Counted from the stretch's first letter, positions 39,844-50,101 are shown. The stretch is DNA of 64,000 nucleotides from Paracoccaceae bacterium (GCA_020622085.1 JAHRYM010000001.1:805117-869116); one strand, 5' to 3'. Numbers and translations are program-made. Notes: generated from the sequence alone by a model not told the origin.

Positions 39844-40962
39844 TCATGTGGGCAGGGCGGCACGCGCCTCGGCCAGCGCGGCAGGTAGCGCGGCCTCCAG
39901 CGCGTCAAGCATCCCGGCCGTGCCCGCGCTGATGCGGATGGCACGGTTCTGCGGCGCAACAAAGGGCATCCGCACGAAGATGTCGCGGGCGATCAGCCCG
40001 TCCAGCACCGCGCGTGCCATGCGGGCATCGCCGCCGCAGTCTATGGCGACGAAATTGGTGGCGGACGGCAGCGGCAAAAGGCCGTTCGCGTGGGCCATTG
40101 CGGCGATGCGGTCCCGCGCCGTCGCCACGCGGGCGCGGGTTTGGGCCAGCCAGTCCCGGTCCGCAAGCGCCGCCGCCGCGCCTGCCTGCGAAATCCGTGA
40201 CATGCCGAAATGGTTGCGGATCTTGTCGAAGGCGCGCGCCAGCGGGGCTGCGCAGATCGCGTAACCCACCCGCGCGCCCGCCATGCCGTAGGCCTTGGAA
40301 AAGGTGCGCATGCGGATCACGCGGGGATCGTCCGGGTCGATCGCGGGTGCTGTGCCGTCCGGGGCCAGTTCGACGTATGCCTCGTCAAGGACCAGAAGCG
40401 TGCCTTCGGGCACCCGCGCCACCATCCCGGCCACCGCTGCGGCTGGATGCCAGCTTCCCATCGGGTTGTCGGGATTGGCGAAATAGACAAGCTTTGCCCG
40501 CCGATGCGCGGCTTCGGCCAGAAGGGCGTCAATGTCTTCGTGATCGTTGCGGTAGGGCACCTTGCAAAGCGTGCCGCCAAAGCCCGCCACGTGGAAGGCA
40601 AAGGTCGGATAGCCTCCGTCCGACGTGACGACCGGATCCCCGGGGCCGACGGTCAACCGCACCAGATAGCCCAGCAATCCGTCGATGCCTTCGCCGACGA
40701 CGATGTTCTCGGGCCGGCAGCCGTGGTGGTGGGCCAGTGCCACCTTCAGATCGTGGTTCTCCGGGTCGCCATACATCCAGACGCCGGAGGCCGCCGCCTG
40801 CATCGCCGCAACGACCCGTGGCGAGGGGCCGAAGGCGTTTTCATTGGCGCCCAGCCTTGCGGCAAAGGCGCGGCCCCGTGCGCGTTCCTGGGTTTCCGGG
40901 CCCACAAAGGGAACGGTGGCGGGAAGGCTTGTGGCAAGGTGCGTGAAGATCGGACCTGACAT
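39844..40962 (-). CDS. histidinol-phosphate aminotransferase-like class I/II PLP-dependent aminotransferase
   Basis: RLGANENAFGPSPRVVAAMQAA; VLDEAYVELAPDGT; RTFSKAYGMAGARVGYAI. Confidence 0.88.
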   Translation of the reverse strand: MSGPIFTHLATSLPATVPFVGPETQERARGRAFAARLGANENAFGPSPRVVAAMQAAASGVWMYGDPENHDLKVALAHHHGCRPENIVVGEGIDGLLGYLVRLTVGPGDPVVTSDGGYPTFAFHVAGFGGTLCKVPYRNDHEDIDALLAEAAHRRAKLVYFANPDNPMGSWHPAAAVAGMVARVPEGTLLVLDEAYVELAPDGTAPAIDPDDPRVIRMRTFSKAYGMAGARVGYAICAAPLARAFDKIRNHFGMSRISQAGAAAALADRDWLAQTRARVATARDRIAAMAHANGLLPLPSATNFVAIDCGGDARMARAVLDGLIARDIFVRMPFVAPQNRAIRISAGTAGMLDALEAALPAALAEARAALPT

Positions 40963-41068
40963 GCGCCGATGTGACCTTGAAACTATCGGCGGGGCAAGGA
41001 ATTTTAACCCAGACAGAAGCTGCCCTTGCCAATATGGGCGAGGACCGCGCGACACCTGAAAGGCGATC

Positions 41069-42694
41069 ATGGAACACCGCTCCACCTATGCGCCCTTTCG
41101 CAACCCGACCTTCCGCAACCTTTGGTCGGCAACGCTGGCGTCGAACCTTGGCGGGCTGATCCAGGCGGTGGGCGCGGGCTGGCTGATGACCAGCCTGACC
41201 ACCCAACATAGCCTGGTGGCACTGGTGCAGGCATCGAACACCTTGCCGATCATGCTGTTTTCGCTGATCGCGGGTGCACTTGCCGACAGCTTCAACCGCC
41301 GCCGGATCCTGCTGGTCGCGCAGGTTTTCATGCTGGTGGTCTCGGCCCTGCTGGCGGCTTTTGCCTGGCAAGGGTCGCTTACACCCTGGACGCTTCTGGG
41401 GTTCACCTTCCTGATCGGCTGCGGCACCGCGCTTTACAACCCGGCCTGGCAGGCCTCGATGGGCGATATCGTCGGCCGCGCCGACCTGCCCAATGCCGTC
41501 AGCCTGAACAGCATGGGCTTCAACATGATGCGCAGCGTCGGCCCGGCGATCGGCGGCTTCATCGTCGCGGCGGCGGGGGCGGCGATGGCCTTCGCGGCCA
41601 ATGCGCTGAGCTATGTGCCGCTGATCCTGGCGCTGCTGGTCTGGCGGCCGGTCTACCCCGAGGAAAACCTGCCGCGTGAACCGTTGCACCGGGCGCTTGG
41701 TGCGGGGCTGCGTTATGTCGCCATGTCGCCGGCGCTGATCCGGGTGATGACGCGCGGCGCGCTGTTCGGCTTTGCGGCCTGTGCGGTGCTGGCGTTGATG
41801 CCGACGCTGGCGCGTGACGTGCTCAGGGGCACGGCCGTCACCTATGGCGTGATGCTGGGTGCCTTCGGCTTTGGCGCGATCATCGGCGCGGCGCTGAATG
41901 GCCGGCTGAGGGCGCGGCTAGGCAATGAAAGCATCGTGCAGGGGGCTTCGGTGGCCTTCGCGGCGGGGCTTATCGCGCTGGGCTTCAGCAAGTTTCTGAT
42001 TTTCAGCCTTGTGGCGCTGCTGGCTTGCGGGGTTGCCTGGGTGATGACGCTGTCGCTTTTCAACGTCTCGGTGCAGCTGGCGACACCGCGCTGGGTGGTG
42101 GGGCGGGCCTTGTCCTTCTACCAGATGGCAACCTTCGGCGGCATGGCCACCGGAAGCTGGGTCTGGGGGGTGCTGGCCGATGGCTGGGGCACCGACCGGG
42201 CGCTGATCGCGGCGGGGGTGGTGCTGGGTATTGGCGTCCTGATCGGGCGCTGGCTGCCGATGGCGGATTTCTCGGACCTCGACCTGGATCCAAGCGGCCG
42301 CTTCACCGAACCTGCGCTGCGGCTTGAACTGCGCCACCGCAGCGGGCCGATCATGGTGATGATCGACTACCGCATCGCCCAGGAGGACGTGGGTGCCTTT
42401 CTGGCCGCCATGCAGGATCGCCGGCGCATCCGCCGGCGCGACGGGGCGCGGCAATGGGCGTTGCTGCGCAACCTCGAAAACCCCGAGCAATGGACCGAAA
42501 GTTATCACGTGCCCACCTGGGTCGACTATATCCGCCACCAGCAGCGCCGCACCAAGGCGGACCTTGACGTGTCTGAACGACTTCTGGCGCTGCACCGCGG
42601 GCCGGGGCAGCCGACCGTCCACCGGATGATCGAACGCCAGACGGTTCCGCTTCGGGACGACATGCCGCTGAAACCACTGCCCGAGGTGCCGTAA
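41069..42694 (+). CDS. MFS transporter (MFS_3/EntS-like) with C-terminal extension
   Basis: NPTFRNLWSATLASNLGGLIQAVGAGWLM; TM helices; C-terminal RSGPIMVMIDYRIAQEDVGAFLAAMQDRRRIRRRDGA. Confidence 0.85.
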   Translation: MEHRSTYAPFRNPTFRNLWSATLASNLGGLIQAVGAGWLMTSLTTQHSLVALVQASNTLPIMLFSLIAGALADSFNRRRILLVAQVFMLVVSALLAAFAWQGSLTPWTLLGFTFLIGCGTALYNPAWQASMGDIVGRADLPNAVSLNSMGFNMMRSVGPAIGGFIVAAAGAAMAFAANALSYVPLILALLVWRPVYPEENLPREPLHRALGAGLRYVAMSPALIRVMTRGALFGFAACAVLALMPTLARDVLRGTAVTYGVMLGAFGFGAIIGAALNGRLRARLGNESIVQGASVAFAAGLIALGFSKFLIFSLVALLACGVAWVMTLSLFNVSVQLATPRWVVGRALSFYQMATFGGMATGSWVWGVLADGWGTDRALIAAGVVLGIGVLIGRWLPMADFSDLDLDPSGRFTEPALRLELRHRSGPIMVMIDYRIAQEDVGAFLAAMQDRRRIRRRDGARQWALLRNLENPEQWTESYHVPTWVDYIRHQQRRTKADLDVSERLLALHRGPGQPTVHRMIERQTVPLRDDMPLKPLPEVP

Positions 42695-42700
42695 GGGGGC

Positions 42701-42730
42701 TGTTCCCGGCCCTTGGGAAGGCCGGGAACA
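42701..42730. terminator. perfect 11-bp inverted repeat between convergent MFS gene and valS
   Basis: TGTTCCCGGCC-CTTGGGAA-GGCCGGGAACA; no T-tract. Confidence 0.6.
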
Positions 42731-42739
42731 TGCCAGCGG

Positions 42740-45700
42740 TCAGCCCAGATCGGCCAACCGTTTCAGCGCCACGTCGATCCGGGCGATTTCCTCGTCCCCT
42801 TCGGCCAGTTTCTCGCGGGCTTCCTCGATCACATCTTCGGCGGCATTGGCGATGAAGCGCGGGTTGTCGAGCCGCCCGCGCAGGCCGCCCATGTCTTTCG
42901 CCAGCTTGTCGCGGGATTTGGTCAGCCGCGCCTTTTCGGCGGCCACGTCGATCACGCCTTCAAGCGGCAGCGCGAAAGAGGCCCCCGGCGCCGCGATGCT
43001 GATCGACCCCTTGGGCGTGGCCCCTTCGGTCAGACTTTCGATCCGCGCCAGCCGCAGGATCATCGGCTCGTTCCCGGCCCAGGCGGCGCGGACGCTGGCG
43101 TCCGCCTCGGTCAGGACCATCGGCAGCTTCAGCGCCACCGGCACGCCCATCTGCACGCGGGCGGAACGGACTTCCTCGATCAGGCCGATCACCCAGTTCA
43201 TCTCGCGGTCGGCCCCGGCGTCGATCAGCTCGGCCCCGTAGGTCGGCCAGTCGCCATGCACCAGCATCTTGTCGCGCTTGCCGGTCAGCGCCCAAAGTTC
43301 CTCGGTCACGAAGGGCATGATCGGGTGCAGAAGCAGGTAGCACTGATCCAGAACCCAGCGCATCGTGGCGCGTGTCTCGGCGGCGCGGTCGCCGTCAAAC
43401 AGTGGCTTGGCGAATTCCACATACCAGTCGCAGACCTTGCCCCAGACAAAGGCGTAAAGCGTGTTCGCCGCATCGTTGAAGCGGTAGTTCGCCAGCGCCT
43501 CGTCCACGGCCATCCGCGCGCGGGCCACTTCACCGATGATCCAGCGGTTGACGGTATGCTCGGGCGTAGGCGCGCCTGCCGCCGCCGGGCCTTCGAAGAC
43601 GCCGTTCATTTCCGCAAAGCGCGTGGCGTTCCAGATCTTGGTGCCGAAGTTGCGATAGCCCGCGATCCGCGCTGGCGACAGCTTCAGGTCGCGCCCCATG
43701 GCGGCCATCGCCGTCAGCGTGAAGCGCACCGCGTCAGCGCCGTATTCGTCGATCAGTTCCAGCGGATCGAGCACATTGCCCAAGGACTTCGACATCTTCT
43801 TGCCCTTCTCGTCGCGGACAAGGGCATGGACATAGACGGTGTGGAACGGCACCTGATCGACCACCGCCAACTGCATCATCATCATCCGGGCGACCCAGAA
43901 GAAGATGATGTCGAACCCGGTGATCAGCACATCGGTCGGGAAATACTTGCGCAGTTCCGCGGTGTCATTGGGCCAGCCGAGCGTGCCGATGGGCCAGAGC
44001 CCGGACGAAAACCAGGTATCCAGCACATCCGGGTCGCGCCAGACCGGGTAGACCAGATGCAGCGGATCCTGGTCGACGGCGTAAAGCGCAAGCCCTTCGG
44101 CCAGACGCTCCATCGCCTCGTGCTTGTCGGCGACTTCGATGATCGAGGAATGGGCGACGGGGCCGGGGGTGTCGGCGATTTCGTCGCGGAAGCCTTCGAT
44201 CACCTCGTCAAAGCTGGTGGCGGCGCGGAACACCTCGCCGCGCTGCACAAGGCCGTCCACCATCAGCTTCAGCACGTCGATCTCGTCCAGATCGCCGTCT
44301 TCGCCGATGGGGGCTTCGTAGTTCAGGTCCAGCCCGTACCAGACCGGGATCTGGTGGCCCCACCAAAGCTGGCGCGAGATGCACCAGGGTTCGATGTTCT
44401 CAAGCCAGTGGAAATAGGTCTTGGCGTCGCGTTCCGGCAAGATCCGGGTATAGCCGGCTTTCGGATCGAAGCTGCCCGCCTCTTGCGCGGCCATGCCTTG
44501 CCGGACGGCATCCAGTGCGGGGCCGACGATCTGCGCGGTGTCGACGAACCACTGGTCGGTCAGCATCGGCTCGATCACCACTTTGGACCGGTCGCCGAAG
44601 GGCTGCATGATCGGTTTGGCTTCGACGAAAGGCACGCGTTCCAGATGTTCGGCGCCGGTTTCCTTGTCGATGGATTTCTTCAGGATCGTGACCGCCAGAC
44701 CCTCGGCCGTCACCTCATCGACCACGCGCTTGCGGGCCTCGTAGCGATCCAGCCCGCGCAGGTCTTCCGGGACAAGGTTGATGTCGGACACGTCCTCAAG
44801 CGGGCGTTCGCCGCGGGCGATCTCGCCGGCGATGGTGGCGCTTTCCTCATAGGACAGGCCATCCGTCCGCATCCGGGCCTTGCCGTCCAGAAGGGCATAA
44901 AGCGGGATGCCGTTCCGTTGCGCAACGCCATAGTCGTTGAAGTCATGCGCGCCGGTGATCTTCACCGCACCAGACCCGAATGTGGGGTCCGGGTATTCGT
45001 CTGTGATGATCGGGATCAGGCGGCGGTGTTCCTTGGGGCCGACCGGGATTTCGCAAAGTTTTCCGACGATTGGCGCGTAACGTTCATCTGAAGGGTGAAC
45101 CGCAACCGCGCCGTCACCCAGCATGGTTTCGGGTCGGGTCGTCGCGATCGAGATGTAATCCCGCGTCTCGCGCAGCGTCACGTTCCCGTCGGCGTCCTTT
45201 TCCACATATTGGTAGGTTTCGCCCCCTGCCAGCGGGTATTTGAAGTGCCACATGTGGCCCTGCACCTCGAGCTGCTCGACCTCGAGGTCCGAGATGGCGG
45301 TTTCGAAATGCGGATCCCAGTTCACCAGTCGCTTGCCGCGGTAAATGTAGCCTTTGTGAAAGAGATCGACGAAAACCTTCAGCACCGCCTTCTGGAAATG
45401 TTCGTCCATGGTAAAGGCGTTGCGCGACCAGTCGCAGGACGCGCCGAGCCGTTGCAACTGATTGATGATCGTGTCGCCGGATTTGCCCTTCCATTCCCAG
45501 ACCTTGCCCAGGAAAGCCTCGCGCCCCAGTTCACGCCGCGATGGCTCGCCGTTGCGCGCAAGTTCACGTTCGACGACCATCTGGGTGGCGATGCCCGCGT
45601 GATCCTGCCCCGGCTGCCAGAGCGTGTCGTAGCCGCGCATCCGATGCCAGCGCACGAGGATGTCTTGCAGCGTGTTGTTGAAGGCGTGCCCCATGTGCAG

Positions 45701-45850
45701 GCTGCCGGTGACGTTCGGCGGCGGGATCATGATGCAGAAGGTTTCAGGCCGCGAGCCATTGGCCCCGGCGGCGAAGGCACCCCGGTCGATCCACTGGCGG
45801 GACAGCCGGGCCTCGGCCTCGGCTGCGTTGAACGTCTTTTCCATCGGCAT
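42740..45850 (-). CDS. valS: valyl-tRNA synthetase
   Basis: [21 protein letters not shown] (HIGH) and [12 protein letters not shown] (KMSKS); C-terminal coiled coil. Confidence 0.97.
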   Translation of the reverse strand: MPMEKTFNAAEAEARLSRQWIDRGAFAAGANGSRPETFCIMIPPPNVTGSLHMGHAFNNTLQDILVRWHRMRGYDTLWQPGQDHAGIATQMVVERELARNGEPSRRELGREAFLGKVWEWKGKSGDTIINQLQRLGASCDWSRNAFTMDEHFQKAVLKVFVDLFHKGYIYRGKRLVNWDPHFETAISDLEVEQLEVQGHMWHFKYPLAGGETYQYVEKDADGNVTLRETRDYISIATTRPETMLGDGAVAVHPSDERYAPIVGKLCEIPVGPKEHRRLIPIITDEYPDPTFGSGAVKITGAHDFNDYGVAQRNGIPLYALLDGKARMRTDGLSYEESATIAGEIARGERPLEDVSDINLVPEDLRGLDRYEARKRVVDEVTAEGLAVTILKKSIDKETGAEHLERVPFVEAKPIMQPFGDRSKVVIEPMLTDQWFVDTAQIVGPALDAVRQGMAAQEAGSFDPKAGYTRILPERDAKTYFHWLENIEPWCISRQLWWGHQIPVWYGLDLNYEAPIGEDGDLDEIDVLKLMVDGLVQRGEVFRAATSFDEVIEGFRDEIADTPGPVAHSSIIEVADKHEAMERLAEGLALYAVDQDPLHLVYPVWRDPDVLDTWFSSGLWPIGTLGWPNDTAELRKYFPTDVLITGFDIIFFWVARMMMMQLAVVDQVPFHTVYVHALVRDEKGKKMSKSLGNVLDPLELIDEYGADAVRFTLTAMAAMGRDLKLSPARIAGYRNFGTKIWNATRFAEMNGVFEGPAAAGAPTPEHTVNRWIIGEVARARMAVDEALANYRFNDAANTLYAFVWGKVCDWYVEFAKPLFDGDRAAETRATMRWVLDQCYLLLHPIMPFVTEELWALTGKRDKMLVHGDWPTYGAELIDAGADREMNWVIGLIEEVRSARVQMGVPVALKLPMVLTEADASVRAAWAGNEPMILRLARIESLTEGATPKGSISIAAPGASFALPLEGVIDVAAEKARLTKSRDKLAKDMGGLRGRLDNPRFIANAAEDVIEEAREKLAEGDEEIARIDVALKRLADLG

Positions 45851-45941
45851 GGCGATCTTCCCCTAGCTTTCTTCCCCAATTAGCGACTTGGGGAGGAAAG
45901 GCCAAGGCAGGACTGAACGGGGCGCCCTCGCCTGCGGCGGG

Positions 45942-46373
45942 TCACACCGCCCGGTCCAGTTTCGTCGTCAGGTGGATCAGGCTCTCCGAAGACTTGACCC
46001 CCGGCATCTCGCCGATCTGGTCGAGGATCACATCAAGCACCGCCGTCGAGGGGGCGGCGATCTGCAACAGCAGGTCGATACGGCCCGAGGTGGTGTTCAC
46101 CCTCTCGACCTCGGGGATCGCGCGAAGGCGTGTCAGAATCGCCGCCTGTGCCCGGGGTTCGATCATCAGCAACACCGTGGCGCGAATCCGTCCCTGGCGC
46201 GCGGCTTCACCCAGCTTGACCGTATAGCCCGCGATAACGCCCGTGGTCTCCAGCCGCTCGAGCCGCGCCTGGATGGTGGAACGCGCGACCTTCAGCCGCC
46301 GCGCGAGCGTCGCCAGTGAAATCCGGGCATCGGCACCGAGAAGTCCGAGAATGGCGCGATCTAGGTCATCCAT
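45942..46373 (-). CDS. Lrp/AsnC family transcriptional regulator
   Basis: MDDLDRAILGLLGADARISLATLARRLKVARSTIQARLERLETTGVIAGYTV; divergent from ornithine decarboxylase. Confidence 0.93.
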   Translation of the reverse strand: MDDLDRAILGLLGADARISLATLARRLKVARSTIQARLERLETTGVIAGYTVKLGEAARQGRIRATVLLMIEPRAQAAILTRLRAIPEVERVNTTSGRIDLLLQIAAPSTAVLDVILDQIGEMPGVKSSESLIHLTTKLDRAV

Positions 46374-46400
46374 GGTCACACTGTCAATTTTGTTGTCGTT

Positions 46401-46417
46401 TTCGTCATTATAACGAA
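46401..46417. promoter_or_regulatory. candidate Lrp-type operator (inverted repeat TTCGT-N7-ACGAA)
   Basis: TTCGTCATTATAACGAA in the AT-rich divergent intergenic region. Confidence 0.4.
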
Positions 46418-46449
46418 GTATCGCCGCATTTCTACTCTTTTGATCGGTA

Positions 46450-46602
46450 GAATTTGGCCCCATATCGCGCCGGACTTAGTTCAGGTGAATGGGCGGCCTC
46501 AATCGCACCCTCTGGCCTGGTTGGACAGACCGCGTAAGCGTCTTCTGACCCGTAAAGCCGGGGAAAAAGGTGGCTGCGCCTTGTTGGCAAAGGAAGACGC
46601 CG
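46450..46602 (+). promoter_or_regulatory. candidate structured leader with short uORF upstream of ornithine decarboxylase (possible speF-type element)
   Basis: uORF 46489-46548 (MGGLNRTLWPGWTDRVSVF*); hairpins CGC-GTAA-GCG and CCCG-TAAAGC-CGGG; context upstream of ODC in an alphaproteobacterium. Confidence 0.4.
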
Positions 46603-47745
46603 ATGGGGCTTTCTAAAACGATCTGGGCGACTCCGTCCGAACTCCTGCGCACGCAACAGCCCGAAAACCCGGTGATGTTCTTTTCACCGGCCGTGCTTCA
46701 GGCTACCGCAAAGGTGTTTATCGAAGGTTTTCCGGGTTTTGTCACCTATGCCGTGAAGTCGAACCCCGATGAGATGGTGATCCAGAACCTGGTGGCGGCC
46801 GGAATCCGCGGCTTTGACGTCGCTTCGCCGCATGAAATCGCAATGGTCGGGCGGCTCGCGCCGGGGGCGGCACTGCATTACAACAACCCGGTCCGGTCGC
46901 GGTCGGAAATCGCCTTTGCCGTCGCGCATGGCGTGAAGTCCTATTCGGTCGACAGCCATTCCGAACTGGCAAAGCTGGCCGAACAGGTTCCGGTCGAGGG
47001 CTGCGAGATCTCGGTGCGCTTCAAGCTGCCGGTGGCGGGCGCGGCCTACAACTTCGGCGCCAAGTTCGGGGCCACCGTCGAACTGGCGGCCGAACTTCTG
47101 GCCGAGGTGGCGCGGCTGGGCTACATCCCCTCGCTCACCTTCCATCCGGGCACGCAATGCACCGACCCGATGGCCTGGGACAGCTATATCCGCGCTGCGG
47201 CCGACATCTGCCGGGTCTCGGGCGTCAAGGCCCGGCGGCTGAACGTGGGCGGCGGCTTCCCGTCGCACCGGCTGAACGACGTCGTGCCGCATCTGGATGC
47301 GATCTTTGCGTTGATCGACCGCGTCTCGACCGAGGCTTTCGGGGCGGATCGTCCGCAACTGGTTTGCGAACCGGGGCGGGGGCTCGTGGCGGAATCGATG
47401 ACGCTGGCCGCGCGGATCAAGGCGATCCGCGACGATAACCACGTCTTCCTCAATGATGGCGTCTATGGCGGAATGACCGAACTGCCGATGATCGGGATCA
47501 TCGACCGGGCCGAGGTGATCAGCCCCGACGGCATCCGCCGCAGCGGCGAGGGGCGCGACCGGACCTGTTTCGGCCCGACCTGCGATTCCGTCGACCGTCT
47601 GCCCGGCGAACTGACGATGCCTTCGGACGCCGAGGAAGGCGATTACCTCGTGCTGCACGGCATGGGCGCCTATTCGACCGCGACCAACACCCGTTTCAAC
47701 GGCTTCGGTGAAATGACCATCGCCACGGTGCTGTCACTTCACTGA
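46603..47745 (+). CDS. type III PLP-dependent ornithine/lysine decarboxylase
   Basis: VTYAVKSNPDEMVIQNLVAAGIRGFDVASPHEIAMV; LNVGGGFPSHR; CFGPTCDSVDRLPGELTMP. Confidence 0.92.
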   Translation: MGLSKTIWATPSELLRTQQPENPVMFFSPAVLQATAKVFIEGFPGFVTYAVKSNPDEMVIQNLVAAGIRGFDVASPHEIAMVGRLAPGAALHYNNPVRSRSEIAFAVAHGVKSYSVDSHSELAKLAEQVPVEGCEISVRFKLPVAGAAYNFGAKFGATVELAAELLAEVARLGYIPSLTFHPGTQCTDPMAWDSYIRAAADICRVSGVKARRLNVGGGFPSHRLNDVVPHLDAIFALIDRVSTEAFGADRPQLVCEPGRGLVAESMTLAARIKAIRDDNHVFLNDGVYGGMTELPMIGIIDRAEVISPDGIRRSGEGRDRTCFGPTCDSVDRLPGELTMPSDAEEGDYLVLHGMGAYSTATNTRFNGFGEMTIATVLSLH

Positions 47746-47816
47746 AGGCCCTTGGCTGAAGCTCCCTGCCGGCCGCAGCAGAGATGGCCACCGGTCGTTT
47801 GATGCAACCTTTCCGG

Positions 47817-47850
47817 CGCCCCCTGCCCAGTGCGGGGGGCGTTTTCCTGC
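47817..47850 (+). terminator. Rho-independent terminator downstream of ornithine decarboxylase
   Basis: CGCCCCC-N11-GGGGGCG followed by TTTT (and a second T7 tract). Confidence 0.75.
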
Positions 47851-48024
47851 GTTTTTTTGCCAGACCGGATTGAACCATGGCCGGATCGAAGTAGTTAATT
47901 AAGGAACGGGCCGCAGACTGAGCCCTGGGATTGACGGTCGGGGCCGGGCCATGGCGGCAAGTCGAACAACCAGTCACGGTCAAACGGCCCGCCGCGCGAC
48001 CGCACCGCTGCGGGGGCGCGCGGC

Positions 48025-49224
48025 ATGAAGCGCCTGGGGCGCATCGGCAACTGGCTTCGGGGGCTCCTGCGCCGCGATCCCGCAGTCGAAACCGCGCCGG
48101 CCGTGCAGGAAGTCCCGCTGCGCCAGCGTGAAAGGGTGGATCACGTCGTCCTGCTTGACGGAACCATGGGATCCCTGCTTCCCGGGCAAGAGACGAACAT
48201 CGGCAGCATCTTCAAGCTGTTGCGCGACCAGCGCAATGCCCGGCTTTCGGTCTATTACGATCCGGGCGTGCAATGGCAGGCCTGGCGGCAGTTGGCGGAT
48301 GTGGCCACGGGGCATGGGATCAACGACCAGATCCGCGCCGCCTATGGCTGGCTGGCGACGCGTTATCATCCCGGCGACCGGATCTGGCTGATGGGCTATT
48401 CGCGCGGGGCCTTTGCGGCACGGTCGCTCGCAGGGATCATCGATAGGGTGGGGTTGCTGCGTGCAGATCAGGCCACCGAACGAAATGTGCAGCTTGCCTG
48501 GAGGTATTACCAGTCAGCAGAGGTACGACCGGCCCGCGATGCCTTCGTCCGCCGCTTCTGCCTTCCGCGTGCCGAGGTCGGGATCGAGATGATCGGTGTC
48601 TTCGATACGGTCAAGGCTCTGGGCATCCGCTTGCCCTTCCTCTGGGTCTGGACCGAGCCGCAGCACGACTTCCATAGCCATGCGATGGGCGCCGTGGTGC
48701 GCAATGGCTTTCACGCCATCGCGCTGGATGAACGTCGCGTCGCCTTCCATCCGATCTTGTGGGACACGCGCGGCGCGGACCTTCGGCAGCGGGTCGAACA
48801 GGTCTGGTTCCGTGGTGTGCATGGCGATGTGGGGGGGCAACTGGGCGGCGACCAGCGGTCACGCCCGCTGGCGAACATTCCCCTCGTCTGGATGCTCGAG
48901 CGGGCGCAGTCCGTGGGCCTGCCCTTGCCGTCGGACTGGCGGCAAAGGTTTTCAACCGATGCGTCGGCGCGATCCGTCGGCATGAACCGAAGCTGGGGCA
49001 AGCTTTTCATCCTGCGGGGGCAGCGGCCGATCGGTGCCGACCCGTCAGAACGGCTTCACCCATCAGCGGTGATCGCGGCTACCGGGCAGAGGCCCGCCAT
49101 TCCGGTGCTGGCAGAGATGTTCACCGAGGTGCTTGGGGACGCGAAGGGTGACGCCGCCCTTTCGCACCCGGCTGTTCACGCCACCTTTTCCAGCGCCGCA
49201 TCCGGAACCAACCCCAACGCGTGA
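48025..49224 (+). CDS. DUF2235 family protein (alpha/beta-hydrolase, Tle1-like)
   Basis: VVLLDGTMGSLLPGQETNIGSIFKLL; DRIWLMGYSRGAFAARSLAGIIDRVGLL (GxSRG nucleophile elbow); FRGVHGDVGG. Confidence 0.88.
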   Translation: MKRLGRIGNWLRGLLRRDPAVETAPAVQEVPLRQRERVDHVVLLDGTMGSLLPGQETNIGSIFKLLRDQRNARLSVYYDPGVQWQAWRQLADVATGHGINDQIRAAYGWLATRYHPGDRIWLMGYSRGAFAARSLAGIIDRVGLLRADQATERNVQLAWRYYQSAEVRPARDAFVRRFCLPRAEVGIEMIGVFDTVKALGIRLPFLWVWTEPQHDFHSHAMGAVVRNGFHAIALDERRVAFHPILWDTRGADLRQRVEQVWFRGVHGDVGGQLGGDQRSRPLANIPLVWMLERAQSVGLPLPSDWRQRFSTDASARSVGMNRSWGKLFILRGQRPIGADPSERLHPSAVIAATGQRPAIPVLAEMFTEVLGDAKGDAALSHPAVHATFSSAASGTNPNA

Positions 49225-50042
49225 CAGACATTGCGCGTCATCTGCGGGCGGTTCAGGGTGTAGAAGTGCAGATCCTCGACACCCCCTTCGATCAGCCGGT
49301 CGCAAAGCTGCGTTGCGTGGGTCAGCGCCAGGAGATCCTCGCGGCCATCGCGCCGGGCGGTGGCAAAGGCCTCGTCCAGTCGGGCGGGCACATGCGCGCC
49401 ACAGCGGGCGGCAAAGCGCTTGGCCCCGTCCCATGAGGTGATGGGCAGGATGCCGGGGATGATCGGCGCGGTGATCCCGGCCTTTTCGCAGCGGTCGCGG
49501 AAGCGGAAGAAGGTTTCAGCCTCGAAGAAGAACTGCGTGATGGCGCTGGTTGCACCGGCGTCAAGCTTGCGCTTGAGCCAGATCACATCGGCATCCGCGC
49601 CATCCGCATCGGGGTGGCGTTCGGGGTAGGCGCCGACCCGCAGGTTGAAGCGCCCGGTTTCGGCAAGCGCCGCCACCAGCTCGACCGAATTGGCAAATCC
49701 GTCGGCATGGGCGGTGAAGCGTTCCGCCCCTTGCGGCGCATCGCCGCGCAGCGCGACGATTTCAGTCACGCCGGCATTGGCATAGCCCTGGGCAATTTCC
49801 AGCGTTTCGGCGCGGGTCGCATCGACGCAGGTCAGGTGCGCGGCGACATTCAGCCCGTAGTTGCGACCGATGGTCGTGACAGCATCATGCGTCAGCTTCC
49901 GCGTCGTGCCGCCGGCGCCGTAGGTCACCGAGACGAAGGAAGGTGCAAGCGGCGCAAGATGTTGCACGGTTTCCCAAAGCCGGAACGCGGCATCGAGCGT
50001 CTGCGGCGGGAAGAATTCGAAGGAAATTCGAGTCTTGGTCAT
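49176..50042 (-). CDS. metF: methylenetetrahydrofolate reductase
   Basis: RISFEFFPPQTLDAAFRLWE; VALRGDAP; SAITQFFFEAETFFRFRDRCEKAGI. Confidence 0.95.
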   Translation of the reverse strand: MTKTRISFEFFPPQTLDAAFRLWETVQHLAPLAPSFVSVTYGAGGTTRKLTHDAVTTIGRNYGLNVAAHLTCVDATRAETLEIAQGYANAGVTEIVALRGDAPQGAERFTAHADGFANSVELVAALAETGRFNLRVGAYPERHPDADGADADVIWLKRKLDAGATSAITQFFFEAETFFRFRDRCEKAGITAPIIPGILPITSWDGAKRFAARCGAHVPARLDEAFATARRDGREDLLALTHATQLCDRLIEGGVEDLHFYTLNRPQMTRNVCHALGLVPDAALEKVA

Positions 50043-50088
50043 TGGGAGGTATCCTTTTGTTGCCCCCCTTGTGGCATGCCGTGTGATG

Positions 50089-50101
50089 TGAGACAAATTC
50101 A
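50089..50101. promoter_or_regulatory. candidate MetR-like box in divergent metF/LysR intergenic region
   Basis: TGAGACAAATTCA, one mismatch to TGAA-N5-TTCA. Confidence 0.35.

Noticed and set aside
42713-45091. 792-aa plus-strand ORF antisense to valS
   Set aside because: Shadow ORF of valS; composition atypical and no recognisable domain.
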